From: Mycobacteroides sp. LB1
GTDB lineage: Bacteria > Actinomycetota > Actinomycetes > Mycobacteriales > Mycobacteriaceae
Direction of reading: 5' to 3'
Length of the DNA: 64,000 nucleotides
NCBI RefSeq assembly: GCF_013449725.1
Contig: NZ_JACCFF010000002.1
Coordinates: 310,001 to 374,000, forward strand
The translations under genes were made by a program, and so were the position numbers. Positions 1 through 8,833 of this stretch are shown here, piece after piece; positions within the stretch are counted from its first letter, which is position 1; every line of letters starts with the position of its first letter. The notes under the pieces are model-generated. The model was not told the DNA's origin. It did not search any database and saw only the letters and a list, made by a program, of their open reading frames with translations.

Positions 1-322
1 CGGTGCCGTAGCTGGCCAATAGGTCGAACCGCCTTAGGGGAGTGGTGAGAATGCGTTCCAGGGTCCCCGAAACCCGTTCGCGCTGCATCGATATCGAGGT
101 TATGAGGAACATGACCACGAACGGGATGAGCCCAAGCACGAACAGACAGGCGATGTTGAACGGCGATGGGCGGTTCGGGAGAGTCGGCAGGTCCCGGTAG
201 AGGAAATACAACAGGGTGATCAGCACGCTGGGTACGACCAGGATCATCGCCAAGCTGCGATGATCGGCGCGAAGCTGTCGCAACACGCGTCCGGTGGTGG
301 CCACATAACCGTTGGCGTACAT
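1..322 (-). CDS. ABC-2 type transporter permease, 5' part only (Rv1686c-like)
   Basis: Only the first 107 residues are inside the window; the gene runs off the left edge. The start ATG lies 22 bp after the stop of the ATPase gene on the same strand, so the two form an exporter operon. Two hydrophobic stretches are visible, about residues 24-43 and 58-77. The second is followed by a polar segment reading QRERVSGTLERILTTP, typical of ABC-2 permeases. The protein would form the membrane channel driven by the adjacent ATPase. The substrate cannot be told; families of this kind export drugs or polyketide-like lipids. Assignment as the Rv1686c counterpart rests on gene order. Confidence 0.85.
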   Translation of the reverse strand, partial: MYANGYVATTGRVLRQLRADHRSLAMILVVPSVLITLLYFLYRDLPTLPNRPSPFNIACLFVLGLIPFVVMFLITSISMQRERVSGTLERILTTPLRRFDLLASYGT

Positions 323-344
323 GGGATTCCGCTCCGTCTCGCCG

Positions 345-1106
345 CTACGCGGCCGTAGTTTCGGTGCGTCGGATAACGGCGAGAAACGCCTCTTCCAAGC
401 CATCGCATTCCGTATCGCGGCGCAGCTGCAGGGGTGTGGTGTGGGCGAGCACGCGGCCCTCGCGGATAAGCACCAGGTCGCCACAATGATCGGCCTCGTC
501 CATGACATGACTGGAGACGAGAAGCGTGGTGCCACCCGCCGCGAGGCCTTCGAACTGTTCCCAGAGCTCTGCGCGCATCACCGGGTCCAGGCCCACCGTG
601 GGCTCGTCGAGCACCAACAGCTCGGGCCGGGTGACCAGTGCACACGCGAGCGAGACACGTCCGCGTTGTCCACCCGAAAGATCGCCGCAGTAGGCCAGGC
701 GATGTGACCGCAATCCGACGGCATCGAGTGCCGCATCGGCGTCGGACTTGCTGCGACCGTATAGCGCGGCAAAGTACCGCACGTTATCGATCGACCGTAG
801 ATCGTTGTAGATCGTCGGATTCTGCGTCACGTAGCCGATGCGGTGCCGCAGGGCGGGCGAGCCCGCCTCCAAACCTAGTACGCGGACTGTCCCTGACTCG
901 ATGATCTGGGTGCCTACAACGCAGCGCATCAGCGTTGTCTTACCGCATCCGGAGGGCCCCAACAGTCCCGTGATGGTGCCGCGGCCGATCCGTAGCGACA
1001 CATCGTCAAGGGCTTTGAAACCGCCGCGAACCACGCGGAGACTCTCGACCTCGATGACGGCCTGATGCCGACCATTGGTTAATTCACCACCCAATGAACT
1101 CATCAT
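345..1106 (-). CDS. ABC transporter ATP-binding protein (Rv1687c-like)
   Basis: A 253-residue single ABC ATPase of the drug/polyketide exporter type. Walker A (GPSGCGKT) is at about residues 50-57, followed by a Q-loop (GYVTQNP), the signature LSGGQ, Walker B LLVLDEP and the switch histidine in SSHVMDEA. It should energise the ABC-2 permease encoded 22 bp downstream. An in-frame extension further upstream exists but would run into mpg, so I chose the ATG at 1106; a second ATG follows at 1103. Only 10 bp separate this start from the possible start of divergent mpg, so the two transcripts must overlap or share promoter DNA. Confidence 0.9.
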   Translation of the reverse strand: MMSSLGGELTNGRHQAVIEVESLRVVRGGFKALDDVSLRIGRGTITGLLGPSGCGKTTLMRCVVGTQIIESGTVRVLGLEAGSPALRHRIGYVTQNPTIYNDLRSIDNVRYFAALYGRSKSDADAALDAVGLRSHRLAYCGDLSGGQRGRVSLACALVTRPELLVLDEPTVGLDPVMRAELWEQFEGLAAGGTTLLVSSHVMDEADHCGDLVLIREGRVLAHTTPLQLRRDTECDGLEEAFLAVIRRTETTAA

Positions 1107-1116
1107 GTGATGAATA

Positions 1117-1830
1117 ATGGACCCGGCCGATCCGACTGTCAAGGACAATCGTGGAGTGAGCGCCCAGATCCTGACGACCCATCCGATAAAGGCCGCGCAG
1201 CGCCTAATCGGAGCAGTCATCGAATCTCGCGGGGTGCGTGCGGTCATCGTCGAGGTGGAGGCATACGGCGGGGTGCCAGATGGGCCGTGGCCCGATCCCG
1301 CCTCACATTCGTTTCGCGGACCGACCAATCGCAATCGGGTGATGTTCGGACCCGCGGGCCGCCTGTATGTATACCGAAGCCATGGAATTCACCTGTGCGC
1401 CAACGTGGTCTGCGGCCCGGACGGTACCGCCGGCGGAGTGCTGATCCGCGCCGCCGCGATCATCGACGGCGCACCCGTGTGTTGGGAGCGGCGGCCCACC
1501 GCTCGCGACGATGCGGGTTTGGCCCGCGGGCCAGGAAATCTGGGCGCCGCCCTCGGAATCACACCGGAGGACAACGGCGTCGACGTCTTCTCCGCTTCCA
1601 GCCCGGTACGGATCACGTTGAACCGGAAACAGCAGGCGCTCTCCGGGCCACGGGTGGGTGTCAGCGTGGCGGCGGACCGTCCCTGGCGGTTCTGGCTGCC
1701 CGAGTGTCCGGAGGTTTCCGTGTACCGGCGTAGCCCCCGTGCTCTACCACCGTCGCCGATGATCTCATCGGTAGCGCGGGACCGGACTGGGAAGAGCGGT
1801 ACCCGGCGCACAAAACCCCATAAGGGATAA
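1117..1830 (+). CDS. mpg: 3-methyladenine DNA glycosylase
   Basis: Alkyladenine DNA glycosylase of the AAG/Mpg fold, which removes alkylated purines in base excision repair. Family landmarks are EVEAYGG (active-site glutamate region), [24 protein letters not shown] and [13 protein letters not shown] [13 protein letters not shown]. The M. tuberculosis protein (Rv1688) has about 203 residues, while this frame has 237. The excess is an N-terminal stretch and a basic, low-complexity C-terminal tail after YRRSPRA. A GTG at 1153 (VSAQILTT) is an alternative start that would leave room for a promoter. The stop lies 8 bp before tyrS, suggesting co-transcription. Confidence 0.9.
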   Translation: MDPADPTVKDNRGVSAQILTTHPIKAAQRLIGAVIESRGVRAVIVEVEAYGGVPDGPWPDPASHSFRGPTNRNRVMFGPAGRLYVYRSHGIHLCANVVCGPDGTAGGVLIRAAAIIDGAPVCWERRPTARDDAGLARGPGNLGAALGITPEDNGVDVFSASSPVRITLNRKQQALSGPRVGVSVAADRPWRFWLPECPEVSVYRRSPRALPPSPMISSVARDRTGKSGTRRTKPHKG

Positions 1831-1838
1831 TCGATGCC

Positions 1839-3122
1839 GTGGTTTCCAACATTCTCGACGAGCTGACCTGGCGCGGCCTTATCGCGCAGACGACGGACCG
1901 TGACGCGCTCGCGGCCGATATCGCGAAGGGACCGATCAGCGTTTACGGGGGTTTCGATCCCACCGCCGCGAGTCTGCACGCAGGGCATCTGGTGCCCCTG
2001 CTCACCTTGAGCCGATTCCAGCGGGCGGGCCACCGGCCCATCGTGCTGGCCGGGGGAGCGACGGGCCTCATCGGAGATCCGCGCGACACCTCCGAACGCA
2101 ACCTGCACGGGGCCGACCTCGTCGCCGAATGGGCCGACCGAATTCGCGGGCAGCTGGAGCGGTTCGTCGAATTCAACGACACGCCAACCGGAGCCATCGT
2201 CGCGAATAACCTCGACTGGACCGGCCAGCTCACCGCCCTGGAATTCCTGCGCGATCTGGGCAAGCACTTCTCGGTCAATGTCATGCTCGAGCGCGACACG
2301 ATTCGCCGACGCCTGGACGGCGATGGCATCTCCTACACCGAGTTCTCCTACATGTTGTTGCAGGCCAACGATTACGTGCAGCTGCACCGCAAGTACGGCT
2401 GCTCGCTGCAAATCGGCGGTTCGGATCAGTGGGGCAATATCGTGGCCGGAGTTCGGCTGGCTCGCCAGCAAGACGGCGCGGCGGTGCACGCCTTAACCGT
2501 TCCGCTGGTGACATCGGCCGACGGCGCCAAGTTCGGTAAGTCCACCGGCGGCGGGAACCTCTGGCTCGACCCCGAGATGACGAGTCCGTACGCCTGGTAC
2601 CAGTACTTCATCAACACTGCCGACGCCGACGTGGTGCGATACCTGCGCTGGTTCACCTTCCTGTCCGCCGAAGAAATCGGCGAGCTGGCGACGTCGACAG
2701 CGGAACGGCCACACGAGCGTGCCGCTCAGCGTCGATTGGCCGTCGAGGTCACCACCCTGGTGCACGGCGAAAGTGCCACCCAGGCTGTCGAACTCGCCAG
2801 CGGAGCACTATTCGGTCGCGGCGAGCTGGACCGGCTCGACGAGGGCACACTGACAGCGGCCCTCACCGAGGCCGGCAACGGAGAGCCCGCCCGGCTCGCG
2901 GGCGGCGAACCCGACACCATCGTGGATCTTCTGGTGAGCAGCGGGCTTTCGGATAGCAAGGGTGCCGCACGCCGCACCATCAAAGAGGGCGGCGTCTACG
3001 TCAACAACACCCGGGTTGACGCCGAGGACTGGACTCCGACCGATAGCGACTACCTCACTGGCGGCTGGCTGGTACTTCGCCGCGGAAAGCGCAACATCGC
3101 AGGAGTTCAGCGCATCCGCTAG
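1839..3122 (+). CDS. tyrS: Tyrosyl-tRNA synthetase
   Basis: 427 residues, matching bacterial TyrRS. It charges tRNA-Tyr in the cytosol. The class I HIGH-like motif is LHAGHL near residues 47-52, the tyrosine-binding region reads [14 protein letters not shown], and the KMSKS-like loop is GAKFGKS. A C-terminal S4 RNA-binding domain ([14 protein letters not shown] then GGVYVNN) completes the enzyme. Translation most likely starts at GTG 1839 (VSNILDEL), just after mpg. The gene converges on the ABC-F gene with one base between the stop codons, so no separate terminator fits there. Confidence 0.97.
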   Translation: MVSNILDELTWRGLIAQTTDRDALAADIAKGPISVYGGFDPTAASLHAGHLVPLLTLSRFQRAGHRPIVLAGGATGLIGDPRDTSERNLHGADLVAEWADRIRGQLERFVEFNDTPTGAIVANNLDWTGQLTALEFLRDLGKHFSVNVMLERDTIRRRLDGDGISYTEFSYMLLQANDYVQLHRKYGCSLQIGGSDQWGNIVAGVRLARQQDGAAVHALTVPLVTSADGAKFGKSTGGGNLWLDPEMTSPYAWYQYFINTADADVVRYLRWFTFLSAEEIGELATSTAERPHERAAQRRLAVEVTTLVHGESATQAVELASGALFGRGELDRLDEGTLTAALTEAGNGEPARLAGGEPDTIVDLLVSSGLSDSKGAARRTIKEGGVYVNNTRVDAEDWTPTDSDYLTGGWLVLRRGKRNIAGVQRIR

Positions 3123-3123
3123 A

Positions 3124-4782
3124 TTAGTTCCATTGGGGCTCAACGGATTCCTTCACCTTGCCATCCTCACCGAAAATGAGGAAACGGGTGAATGCCCGGG
3201 CGAACCACCGATCGTGGGTGACCGCGACGACAGTGCCGTCGAAGGCCGCCAACGCATCCTCCAGCGCCTCAGCCGAATGCAGGTCCAGATTGTCGGTCGG
3301 CTCGTCGAGTAACAGCAGGGTGGACCCCATCAACTCCAAGAGCAGGATCTGAAAGCGGCCCTGCTGGCCGCCGGACAGCGAGCCGAAGGTCTGCTCGGCC
3401 GACCGCGCCAGCCCGTAGCGGTCCAGGATCCGCGATGCCTGCTCTCGCCCATGCCCCGCGCGCCGCTCATCCCCGTGATGCAGGATGCCCAGCAGCGTCC
3501 GATCCATCAGCCCCTCGTGATGGTGCGTCTGCGCAAACCAGCCGGGACGGACCCGCGCCCCCAGCCGTAGTTGACCGTCGTGCCGCACGGGTTCGGGAAT
3601 CATGTCGCCCACCGGCAGCTGATCCGGTTCCGGGTCAGTGCCGCCACAGGCCAGCAGGCGCAGGAAATGTGACTTGCCGGTGCCGTTGCCGCCCAGCACC
3701 GCCACTCGATCTCCGTACCACACTTCGGCATCGAACGGCCTTGTGAGACCGGTCAATTCAAGACTCTCCGCGATCACGGCACGCTTGGCGGTGCGACCGC
3801 CGGCAAGGCGCATGCGAACGTTCTGCCGCAGCGGCACCGCTTCGGGCGGCCCCGCCTCGTCGAATCGGCGTAGCCGAGTATCGGCGGCCTGCAGCCGGCT
3901 GGCCATATCGGAGTTGTAGGCAGCTTTCTGCCGGTACATCAACACCAGATCGCGCAGTGCCGCCCGCTGTTCGTCCCAGCGACGGCGCAACTCGGCGAGT
4001 CTGGCGTTCCGGTCCGCCCGGGCCTGGTGATACGTCGCGAACGAACCCGGGTGCACCCACAGGGTCGACCCGGACCGCGTGGGCTCCAAGGTGGCGACCT
4101 GGCCGGCCGCCCGGTTGATCAGCTCCCGATCATGGCTGACGAACAACACCGTCTTGGGCGACTCCGCGAGTCGCTCCTCAAGCCAGCGTTTCGCCGGCAC
4201 ATCGAGATAGTTGTCGGGCTCGTCCAGCAGCAGCACCTCATGCGGCCCGCGCAGCAGCGATTCGAGAACCAGACGTTTCTGCTGGCCACCCGAGAGCGTG
4301 TTGACACCGCGAAACCTGGCCAGGTCAAACGGAATTCCCAGCGCGGCCATGGTGTGCACATCGCACTCGGTCTCGAACTCATAGCCGCCGACATCGGCCC
4401 AGTCGGCCAGCGCCTGTGCGTACTTCAGCTGATCCTGCTCGCTATCGCGCTCCATCAGCGTCAGCTCGGCTCGGTCCAGGCGGTCGGCAGCCAGCCTGAT
4501 TCGATCGGGTGCGACCGATAGCAGCAGATCGCGGACCGTCGAATCGTCTCGAACGGAACCGATGAACTGCCGCATCACGCCAAGCTGACCGCCGCGGGTG
4601 ACGGCCCCGTCGTGTGGGTCGGTGTCGCCCGCGATGATCCGTAACAACGTCGTCTTACCGGTCCCGTTAGGGCCGATCAGCGCGGTTTTGCTGCCCTCGC
4701 CGACCCGCAGGCTCACATCGTGAAGTAGCGCTCTGCCGTCCGGGAGGTGGTAGCCGATGGCATCGAGCTGCACATGGCTCAT
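3124..4782 (-). CDS. ABC-F family ATPase, possible ribosome-protection protein
   Basis: A 552-residue soluble protein with two ABC domains and no membrane segment. The first has Walker A GPNGTGKTT at residues 37-45, LSGGQQKR and LLLDEPDNYLD. The second has GGNGTGKSHF, LSGGQQGR and LLLDEPTDNLD. Between them is a basic, helical linker (about residues 250-320) like the P-site tRNA interaction motif of ABC-F proteins. ABC-F proteins act on ribosomes; several confer macrolide, lincosamide or pleuromutilin resistance. An M. abscessus ABC-F gene (MAB_2355c) has been tied to macrolide resistance, and this may be it, from recall only. The start ATG at 4782 overlaps the stop of a short upstream ORF. 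Confidence 0.88.
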   Translation of the reverse strand: MSHVQLDAIGYHLPDGRALLHDVSLRVGEGSKTALIGPNGTGKTTLLRIIAGDTDPHDGAVTRGGQLGVMRQFIGSVRDDSTVRDLLLSVAPDRIRLAADRLDRAELTLMERDSEQDQLKYAQALADWADVGGYEFETECDVHTMAALGIPFDLARFRGVNTLSGGQQKRLVLESLLRGPHEVLLLDEPDNYLDVPAKRWLEERLAESPKTVLFVSHDRELINRAAGQVATLEPTRSGSTLWVHPGSFATYHQARADRNARLAELRRRWDEQRAALRDLVLMYRQKAAYNSDMASRLQAADTRLRRFDEAGPPEAVPLRQNVRMRLAGGRTAKRAVIAESLELTGLTRPFDAEVWYGDRVAVLGGNGTGKSHFLRLLACGGTDPEPDQLPVGDMIPEPVRHDGQLRLGARVRPGWFAQTHHHEGLMDRTLLGILHHGDERRAGHGREQASRILDRYGLARSAEQTFGSLSGGQQGRFQILLLELMGSTLLLLDEPTDNLDLHSAEALEDALAAFDGTVVAVTHDRWFARAFTRFLIFGEDGKVKESVEPQWN

Positions 4783-4892
4783 ACGGCTAAGTCTGCGCAA
4801 CCCGCCGTGTTGAGTGCCACCGAATTTCCGAGGTTGGCCCCCGTACCGGCATACTCGCGCTGTAACCGATGGTCTTCACGCATGCGGCTCAT
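4779..4892 (-). other. Candidate upstream ORF coupled to the ABC-F gene
   Basis: A 37-codon open frame starts MSRMREDHRLQ and ends AGCADLAV. Its TGA stop overlaps the ABC-F start codon as ATGA. Leader peptides control many antibiotic-resistance ABC-F genes, and an overlapping stop/start allows translational coupling. No good Shine-Dalgarno sequence precedes its ATG, and the reverse complement of the neighbouring gene's AGGAGG lies there instead. It may therefore be chance. Confidence 0.35.
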
Positions 4893-4910
4893 CGATAGAA
4901 GGAGGCGCCC

Positions 4911-5852
4911 GTGGGGCAAGACGCCAGCCAGCGAGGTCCCAGGCAGCAGGGGCCCAAGAGGCAGGGGCCGAGTCGGCCTGCGCGCGATTCCGGCGCCCGG
5001 CGCGACGACCGCGGTGGCGGCCCAGCGCGGCCGCATCGGTCCGATGAGCGCGGCCGTCCCGGCGCTGGCGACGAGCGTGGCGGCAGCCCCGCACAGCCGC
5101 GCCGGTCGGAAGATCGCGCCGGCGACCGTCCCAGCAGGCCCCGTCGCACCGACGACCGCTCCCCGAGGGGGCAGATACAGCCCTCACAAAACTTCGGCCC
5201 GCATATCCCCGATGAGGTAGTGGCCAAGCAGCTCGCTCCGGACGTGCGAGCTGAGCTGCGGACACTCGATAAGAACACCGCGGACACGGTGGCCAGGCAC
5301 CTGGTCACCGCGGGCAACCTGCTCGACGAGGATCCGCAGGCCGCGCTGGATCACGCGAAGGCCGCCAAGACCCGCGCCGCTCGCATCGCGGGCGTCCGCG
5401 AAGCGGTCGGCATCGCCGCATATCACTGCGGAGACTGGGCGCAGGCGCTGTCTGAGCTGCGTGCGGCCCGTCGAATGGGCAGCAGGTCGCCACTGCTGGC
5501 ATTGGTTGCCGACTGCGAACGCGGAGTGGGTCGGCCGGAACGCGCCATCGAACTCGCCCGCAGCGATGAGGCCAAGGCACTCACCGGTGATGCCGCCGAC
5601 GAACTGCGCATAGTCGCCGCCGGAGCGCGCGCCGATCTGGGACAGCTCGAGCAGGCGCTGGCGGTGCTCTCCACTCCCGCACCCGATCCGACGCGCGTCG
5701 GCGAGATCGCAGCGCGGCTGTTCTACGCGTACGCCGATATTCTCCTGGCCCTGGATCGCAAACCGGAAGCGGTGCAATGGTTCCTACACGCCGCCGATGC
5801 CGATGTCGAGGGTCACACCGACGCCGAGGATCGGGCCGCCGAGCTTGCCTGA
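4911..5852 (+). CDS. Tetratricopeptide-repeat protein (Rv1691-like)
   Basis: 313 residues starting at GTG 4911 behind a clear GAAGGAGG ribosome binding site. The first ~85 residues are a disordered, Arg/Gly/Pro/Gln-rich tract with repeated D-E-R-G and R-R-S/T-D-D-R units. The rest is a helical TPR-like domain (DEDPQAALDHAKAAKTRAAR and following helices), suitable for protein-protein contacts. The function is unknown; M. tuberculosis has a similar gene at this place. The last codons overlap the likely TTG start of the phosphatase gene, so the pair is probably co-translated. Confidence 0.8.
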   Translation: MGQDASQRGPRQQGPKRQGPSRPARDSGARRDDRGGGPARPHRSDERGRPGAGDERGGSPAQPRRSEDRAGDRPSRPRRTDDRSPRGQIQPSQNFGPHIPDEVVAKQLAPDVRAELRTLDKNTADTVARHLVTAGNLLDEDPQAALDHAKAAKTRAARIAGVREAVGIAAYHCGDWAQALSELRAARRMGSRSPLLALVADCERGVGRPERAIELARSDEAKALTGDAADELRIVAAGARADLGQLEQALAVLSTPAPDPTRVGEIAARLFYAYADILLALDRKPEAVQWFLHAADADVEGHTDAEDRAAELA

Positions 5853-6849
5853 CACACTCGCCAACTCGTACGACTGCCTGCTCCTAGACCTCGACGGCAC
5901 CGTATTCCGGGGCTCCGAACCCACCCCGAATGCCATCGCAGCATTGGCGGCTGCCGGCGACGCGCGGCAGCTGTATGTCACCAACAACGCCAGCCGGTCC
6001 GCACCTGAGGTGGCCGAACACCTCATCTCATTGGGTTTCACGGCGATCGCCGGTGACGTTGTGACGAGCGCTCAAAGTGCAGCGAGACTGCTCGCGGAGG
6101 CACTCCGGCGCGATGACACCGTCCTGGTCGTAGGCACCGAGGCACTGGCCGCCGAGGTATCGGCGGTCGGCCTTACGCCCGTGCGCACCTTCGATAAGGC
6201 GCCGCGCGCCGTCGTGCAGGGGCATTCACCCGATACCTGCTGGACCATCCTCGCCGAGGCCGCACTCGCCATTCGGTCGGGTGCCTACTGGGTGGCAGCC
6301 AATATCGACGCAACCCTGCCCACCGAGCGCGGTCTACTACCTGGAAACGGGTCGATGGTCGCCGCACTGCACACTGCCACCGATGCCGATCCGGTTGTGG
6401 CAGGCAAGCCCGGACGCGCGCTGATGGAGGATGCGTTGGCACGCGGCAATTTCGCGCGCCCGCTAGTTGTCGGCGACCGCCTCGATACCGATATCGCCGG
6501 AGCCAATGCCGCGGGCCTGCCCAGTCTCATGGTGCTCACCGGCGTGAACGACGCCATCGACGCGATCTGGGCCGATACCGCGCATCGACCCACCTTCTTG
6601 GGGACGGATCTGAGCTCCCTGCACCTCCCAGAGACCGATGTGCGCATCGAACCCAAGGGTTCCTGGCAGATCACGGTGGATGCAGACCAGGTTTCGGTCG
6701 CATCACTCGACAGCACGGGATCGGTGCTATCGCTGGCACAGGCGTTGGCGGCCGCGGTCTGGGCTACCGGTCCCGCCCCAGCGATCCGGCCCGTCGTGGC
6801 CACGGACGACCTGGCCGAACAGATCTTGCAGCAGCTTTCCGCCGGATAG
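5845..6849 (+). CDS. HAD-family phosphatase, probable glycerol-3-phosphate phosphatase (Rv1692-like)
   Basis: HAD-superfamily class II enzyme of the NagD/4-nitrophenylphosphatase type. The nucleophile motif is LLDLDGTVFRG, motif II VTNNASRS, and motif III/IV GKPGRALMEDA...VVGDRLDTDIAGANAAG. The M. tuberculosis counterpart Rv1692 has been described as a glycerol-3-phosphate phosphatase recycling polar heads during glycerophospholipid catabolism. I place the start at TTG 5845, overlapping the upstream stop codon, because the first family-like residues (SYDCLLLDLDG) follow about nine residues later. ATG 5797 would add 16 unlikely residues inside the TPR gene. The protein is then 334 residues. 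Confidence 0.85.
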   Translation: MPDTLANSYDCLLLDLDGTVFRGSEPTPNAIAALAAAGDARQLYVTNNASRSAPEVAEHLISLGFTAIAGDVVTSAQSAARLLAEALRRDDTVLVVGTEALAAEVSAVGLTPVRTFDKAPRAVVQGHSPDTCWTILAEAALAIRSGAYWVAANIDATLPTERGLLPGNGSMVAALHTATDADPVVAGKPGRALMEDALARGNFARPLVVGDRLDTDIAGANAAGLPSLMVLTGVNDAIDAIWADTAHRPTFLGTDLSSLHLPETDVRIEPKGSWQITVDADQVSVASLDSTGSVLSLAQALAAAVWATGPAPAIRPVVATDDLAEQILQQLSAG

Positions 6850-6898
6850 TGTGTCGCCGGCCCTGCGGCTCGGGGCCCATCAACTAGCCTTGACCGCG

Positions 6899-7105
6899 AT
6901 GACCACTCCGAACGATGTCGCCCGCCACACCTCCGGCCCCGACCCTGATGCGGTCAGGTCGCAGGTGCAGGCCCTGCTGGGTCAGCTCGGCCCGCCGGCC
7001 GGACCAGAGGGCCAGAGCGAGCTCGATCTGGAGACCCAGGCACAGGTTCTGGAGCAGGCACATGACGTTCTGGTCCGAGCACTGGAATCCGCGGAGAACG
7101 GATAG
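6899..7105 (+). CDS. Small conserved protein (Rv1693-like)
   Basis: A 68-residue acidic, helical protein beginning MTTPNDVARH and ending ALESAENG. No catalytic motif or membrane segment is visible. M. tuberculosis has a gene of similar size (Rv1693) in the same slot between the phosphatase and tlyA. A TAGCCT element 10 bp upstream of the ATG would suit a -10 box of a leaderless transcript. The function is unknown. It ends 2 bp before tlyA, so it probably heads the tlyA-nadK-recN run. Confidence 0.75.
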   Translation: MTTPNDVARHTSGPDPDAVRSQVQALLGQLGPPAGPEGQSELDLETQAQVLEQAHDVLVRALESAENG

Positions 7106-7107
7106 CC

Positions 7108-7914
7108 ATGGCCCGGCACGCCAGGGTCGACGCCGAGTTGGTGCGCCGTGGGCTCGCTCGCTCTCGCCAACAGGCGGCCGAACTCATCGACGCGGGGCTG
7201 GTCCGTATCGACGGTATCCCCGCCGCGAAAGCCGCCACCGCGGTGTCGGCGACGGCTTCTCTTGTAGTGCAAGGGGAATCCGACGAGCGATGGGTCTCGC
7301 GCGGTGCCCACAAACTCCTCGGCGCGCTTGATGCCTTTAGTCCACAGGGACTTTCCGTCGACGGCAGACGGTGTTTGGATGCGGGCGCCTCGACGGGTGG
7401 TTTCACCGAGGTGCTGCTGCGCTCAGGCGCCCGCGAAGTGGTCGCTGCCGATGTCGGGTACGGACAGCTGGCCTGGTCACTTCAGTCCGACGACCGAGTC
7501 ACGGTTCTCGATCGCACCAATGTGCGCACCTTGACGCCGGAACTGATCGGCGGAGCTGTCCAACTGATCGTCGCCGACCTGTCCTTCATTTCACTCGCGC
7601 TGGTGCTTGACGCGTTGATTGCCTGTGCCACAACGGATGCCGATATCGTGCCGATGGTGAAGCCTCAGTTCGAGGTGGGCAAGGAGCTCGTTGGCGCGGG
7701 AGGCGTGGTGCGCGATCCGCAGCTGCGCACCGATACCGTCGTGTCCGTCGCCCGTCGCGCCCAGGCACATGGTTGGCATACCGCCGGTGTAACCGCCAGT
7801 CCGCTACCTGGGCCATCCGGAAACGTCGAGTACTTCCTGTGGCTGCGGAACACAGATTCAGGCCTGGACCTCGAGGCCGCCGTCACCGAAGCCGTCGCAA
7901 AGGGACCCCAGTGA
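7108..7914 (+). CDS. tlyA: 16S/23S rRNA 2'-O-methyltransferase TlyA
   Basis: 268 residues with an N-terminal S4 RNA-binding domain (residues 1-60, [15 protein letters not shown]) joined to a Rossmann methyltransferase ([15 protein letters not shown] as SAM motif; DLSFISL later). TlyA methylates C1409 of 16S and C1920 of 23S rRNA. Loss gives capreomycin and viomycin resistance in mycobacteria. The catalytic K-D-K-E pattern is compatible with K82-like WVSRGAHKL, the D in DLSF and the K of VKPQFE. The stop codon overlaps the nadK start (GTGA). Confidence 0.95.
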   Translation: MARHARVDAELVRRGLARSRQQAAELIDAGLVRIDGIPAAKAATAVSATASLVVQGESDERWVSRGAHKLLGALDAFSPQGLSVDGRRCLDAGASTGGFTEVLLRSGAREVVAADVGYGQLAWSLQSDDRVTVLDRTNVRTLTPELIGGAVQLIVADLSFISLALVLDALIACATTDADIVPMVKPQFEVGKELVGAGGVVRDPQLRTDTVVSVARRAQAHGWHTAGVTASPLPGPSGNVEYFLWLRNTDSGLDLEAAVTEAVAKGPQ

Positions 7915-8831
7915 CCGAACGCAAGATTCTGCTTGTCGCACACACCGGACGCGATGAGGTAACCGAAACCGCCCGACGCGTGGCGAAAACACTGGGGGAG
8001 AACGGTATCGCGCTCCGGGTGCTGACCGCAGAGGCCATCGATAGCGGCCCCGTGCACCTGGACCCCGCCGAGTTCCGTTCCCTCGGTGTGGATGTCGAGG
8101 TTGTCGATGCGGATCAGGATGCCGCCACCGGCTGCGAGCTGGTGTTGGTACTGGGCGGGGATGGCACCTTCCTGCGGGCGGCCGATCTGGCGCGCAGCGC
8201 TACCGCACCCGTACTCGGCGTCAACCTGGGCCGTATCGGATTTCTCGCCGAGGTCGAGGCCGAGGCGATCGACGCCGTACTCACTCACGTGGTGGAGGGC
8301 ACCTACCGCGTCGAGACACGCATGACACTGGACGTCCAGGTCCGCATCGGTGGTGAGATAACCGAGCGCGGCTGGGCGCTCAACGAGGTGAGTATCGAAA
8401 AGGGCCCCCGACTGGGCGTGCTCGGAGTGGTGTTGGAGGTGGATGCCCGTCCCGTGTCGGCCTTCGGATGCGATGGGGTGCTCATCTCGACACCCACGGG
8501 TTCTACCGCCTACGCATTCTCGGCTGGCGGACCGGTCGTGTGGCCCGATCTGGATGCGATCCTGGTGGTGCCCAACAACGCTCACGCCCTGTTCGCTCGG
8601 CCGATGGTGACCAGCCCCGCTGCCACCGTGGCCGTCGAGATCGAGGCCGACGGACATCACGCGCTGCTGTTCTGTGACGGCCGCCGCGAGATCCGGGTAC
8701 CGCCGGGTGGACGGGTCGAGGTGGTGCGCGGCCATCAGCCGGTGCTGTGGGCACGTCTGGACAGCAACCCGTTCGCCGACCGAGTGGTGCGCAAGTTCCA
8801 GTTGCCCGTCAAGGGTTGGCGGGGACGGTAG
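7911..8831 (+). CDS. nadK: NAD kinase
   Basis: 306 residues from GTG 7911, overlapping tlyA by 4 bp. It phosphorylates NAD to NADP with ATP or polyphosphate. Signature motifs are [13 protein letters not shown] (GGDG) near residue 80, [19 protein letters not shown] and the glycine-rich [18 protein letters not shown]. Length matches M. tuberculosis PpnK (307). The gene lies in the tlyA-nadK-recN order shared by many actinobacteria, and 2 bp separate its stop from recN. Confidence 0.96.
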   Translation: MTERKILLVAHTGRDEVTETARRVAKTLGENGIALRVLTAEAIDSGPVHLDPAEFRSLGVDVEVVDADQDAATGCELVLVLGGDGTFLRAADLARSATAPVLGVNLGRIGFLAEVEAEAIDAVLTHVVEGTYRVETRMTLDVQVRIGGEITERGWALNEVSIEKGPRLGVLGVVLEVDARPVSAFGCDGVLISTPTGSTAYAFSAGGPVVWPDLDAILVVPNNAHALFARPMVTSPAATVAVEIEADGHHALLFCDGRREIRVPPGGRVEVVRGHQPVLWARLDSNPFADRVVRKFQLPVKGWRGR

Positions 8832-8833
8832 CC

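Noticed and set aside
1389..2489. Long open frame opposite mpg and tyrS
   Set aside because: Antisense shadow in high-GC DNA; it runs across two well-supported genes and shows no family-like sequence.
4783..4910. WhiB7-type promoter upstream of the ABC-F gene
   Set aside because: No AT-rich element before a -35 box was seen. WhiB7 control is possible but not supported here.
7665..8735. Long minus-strand frame opposite tlyA and nadK
   Set aside because: Shadow frame; both plus-strand genes have complete motif sets.
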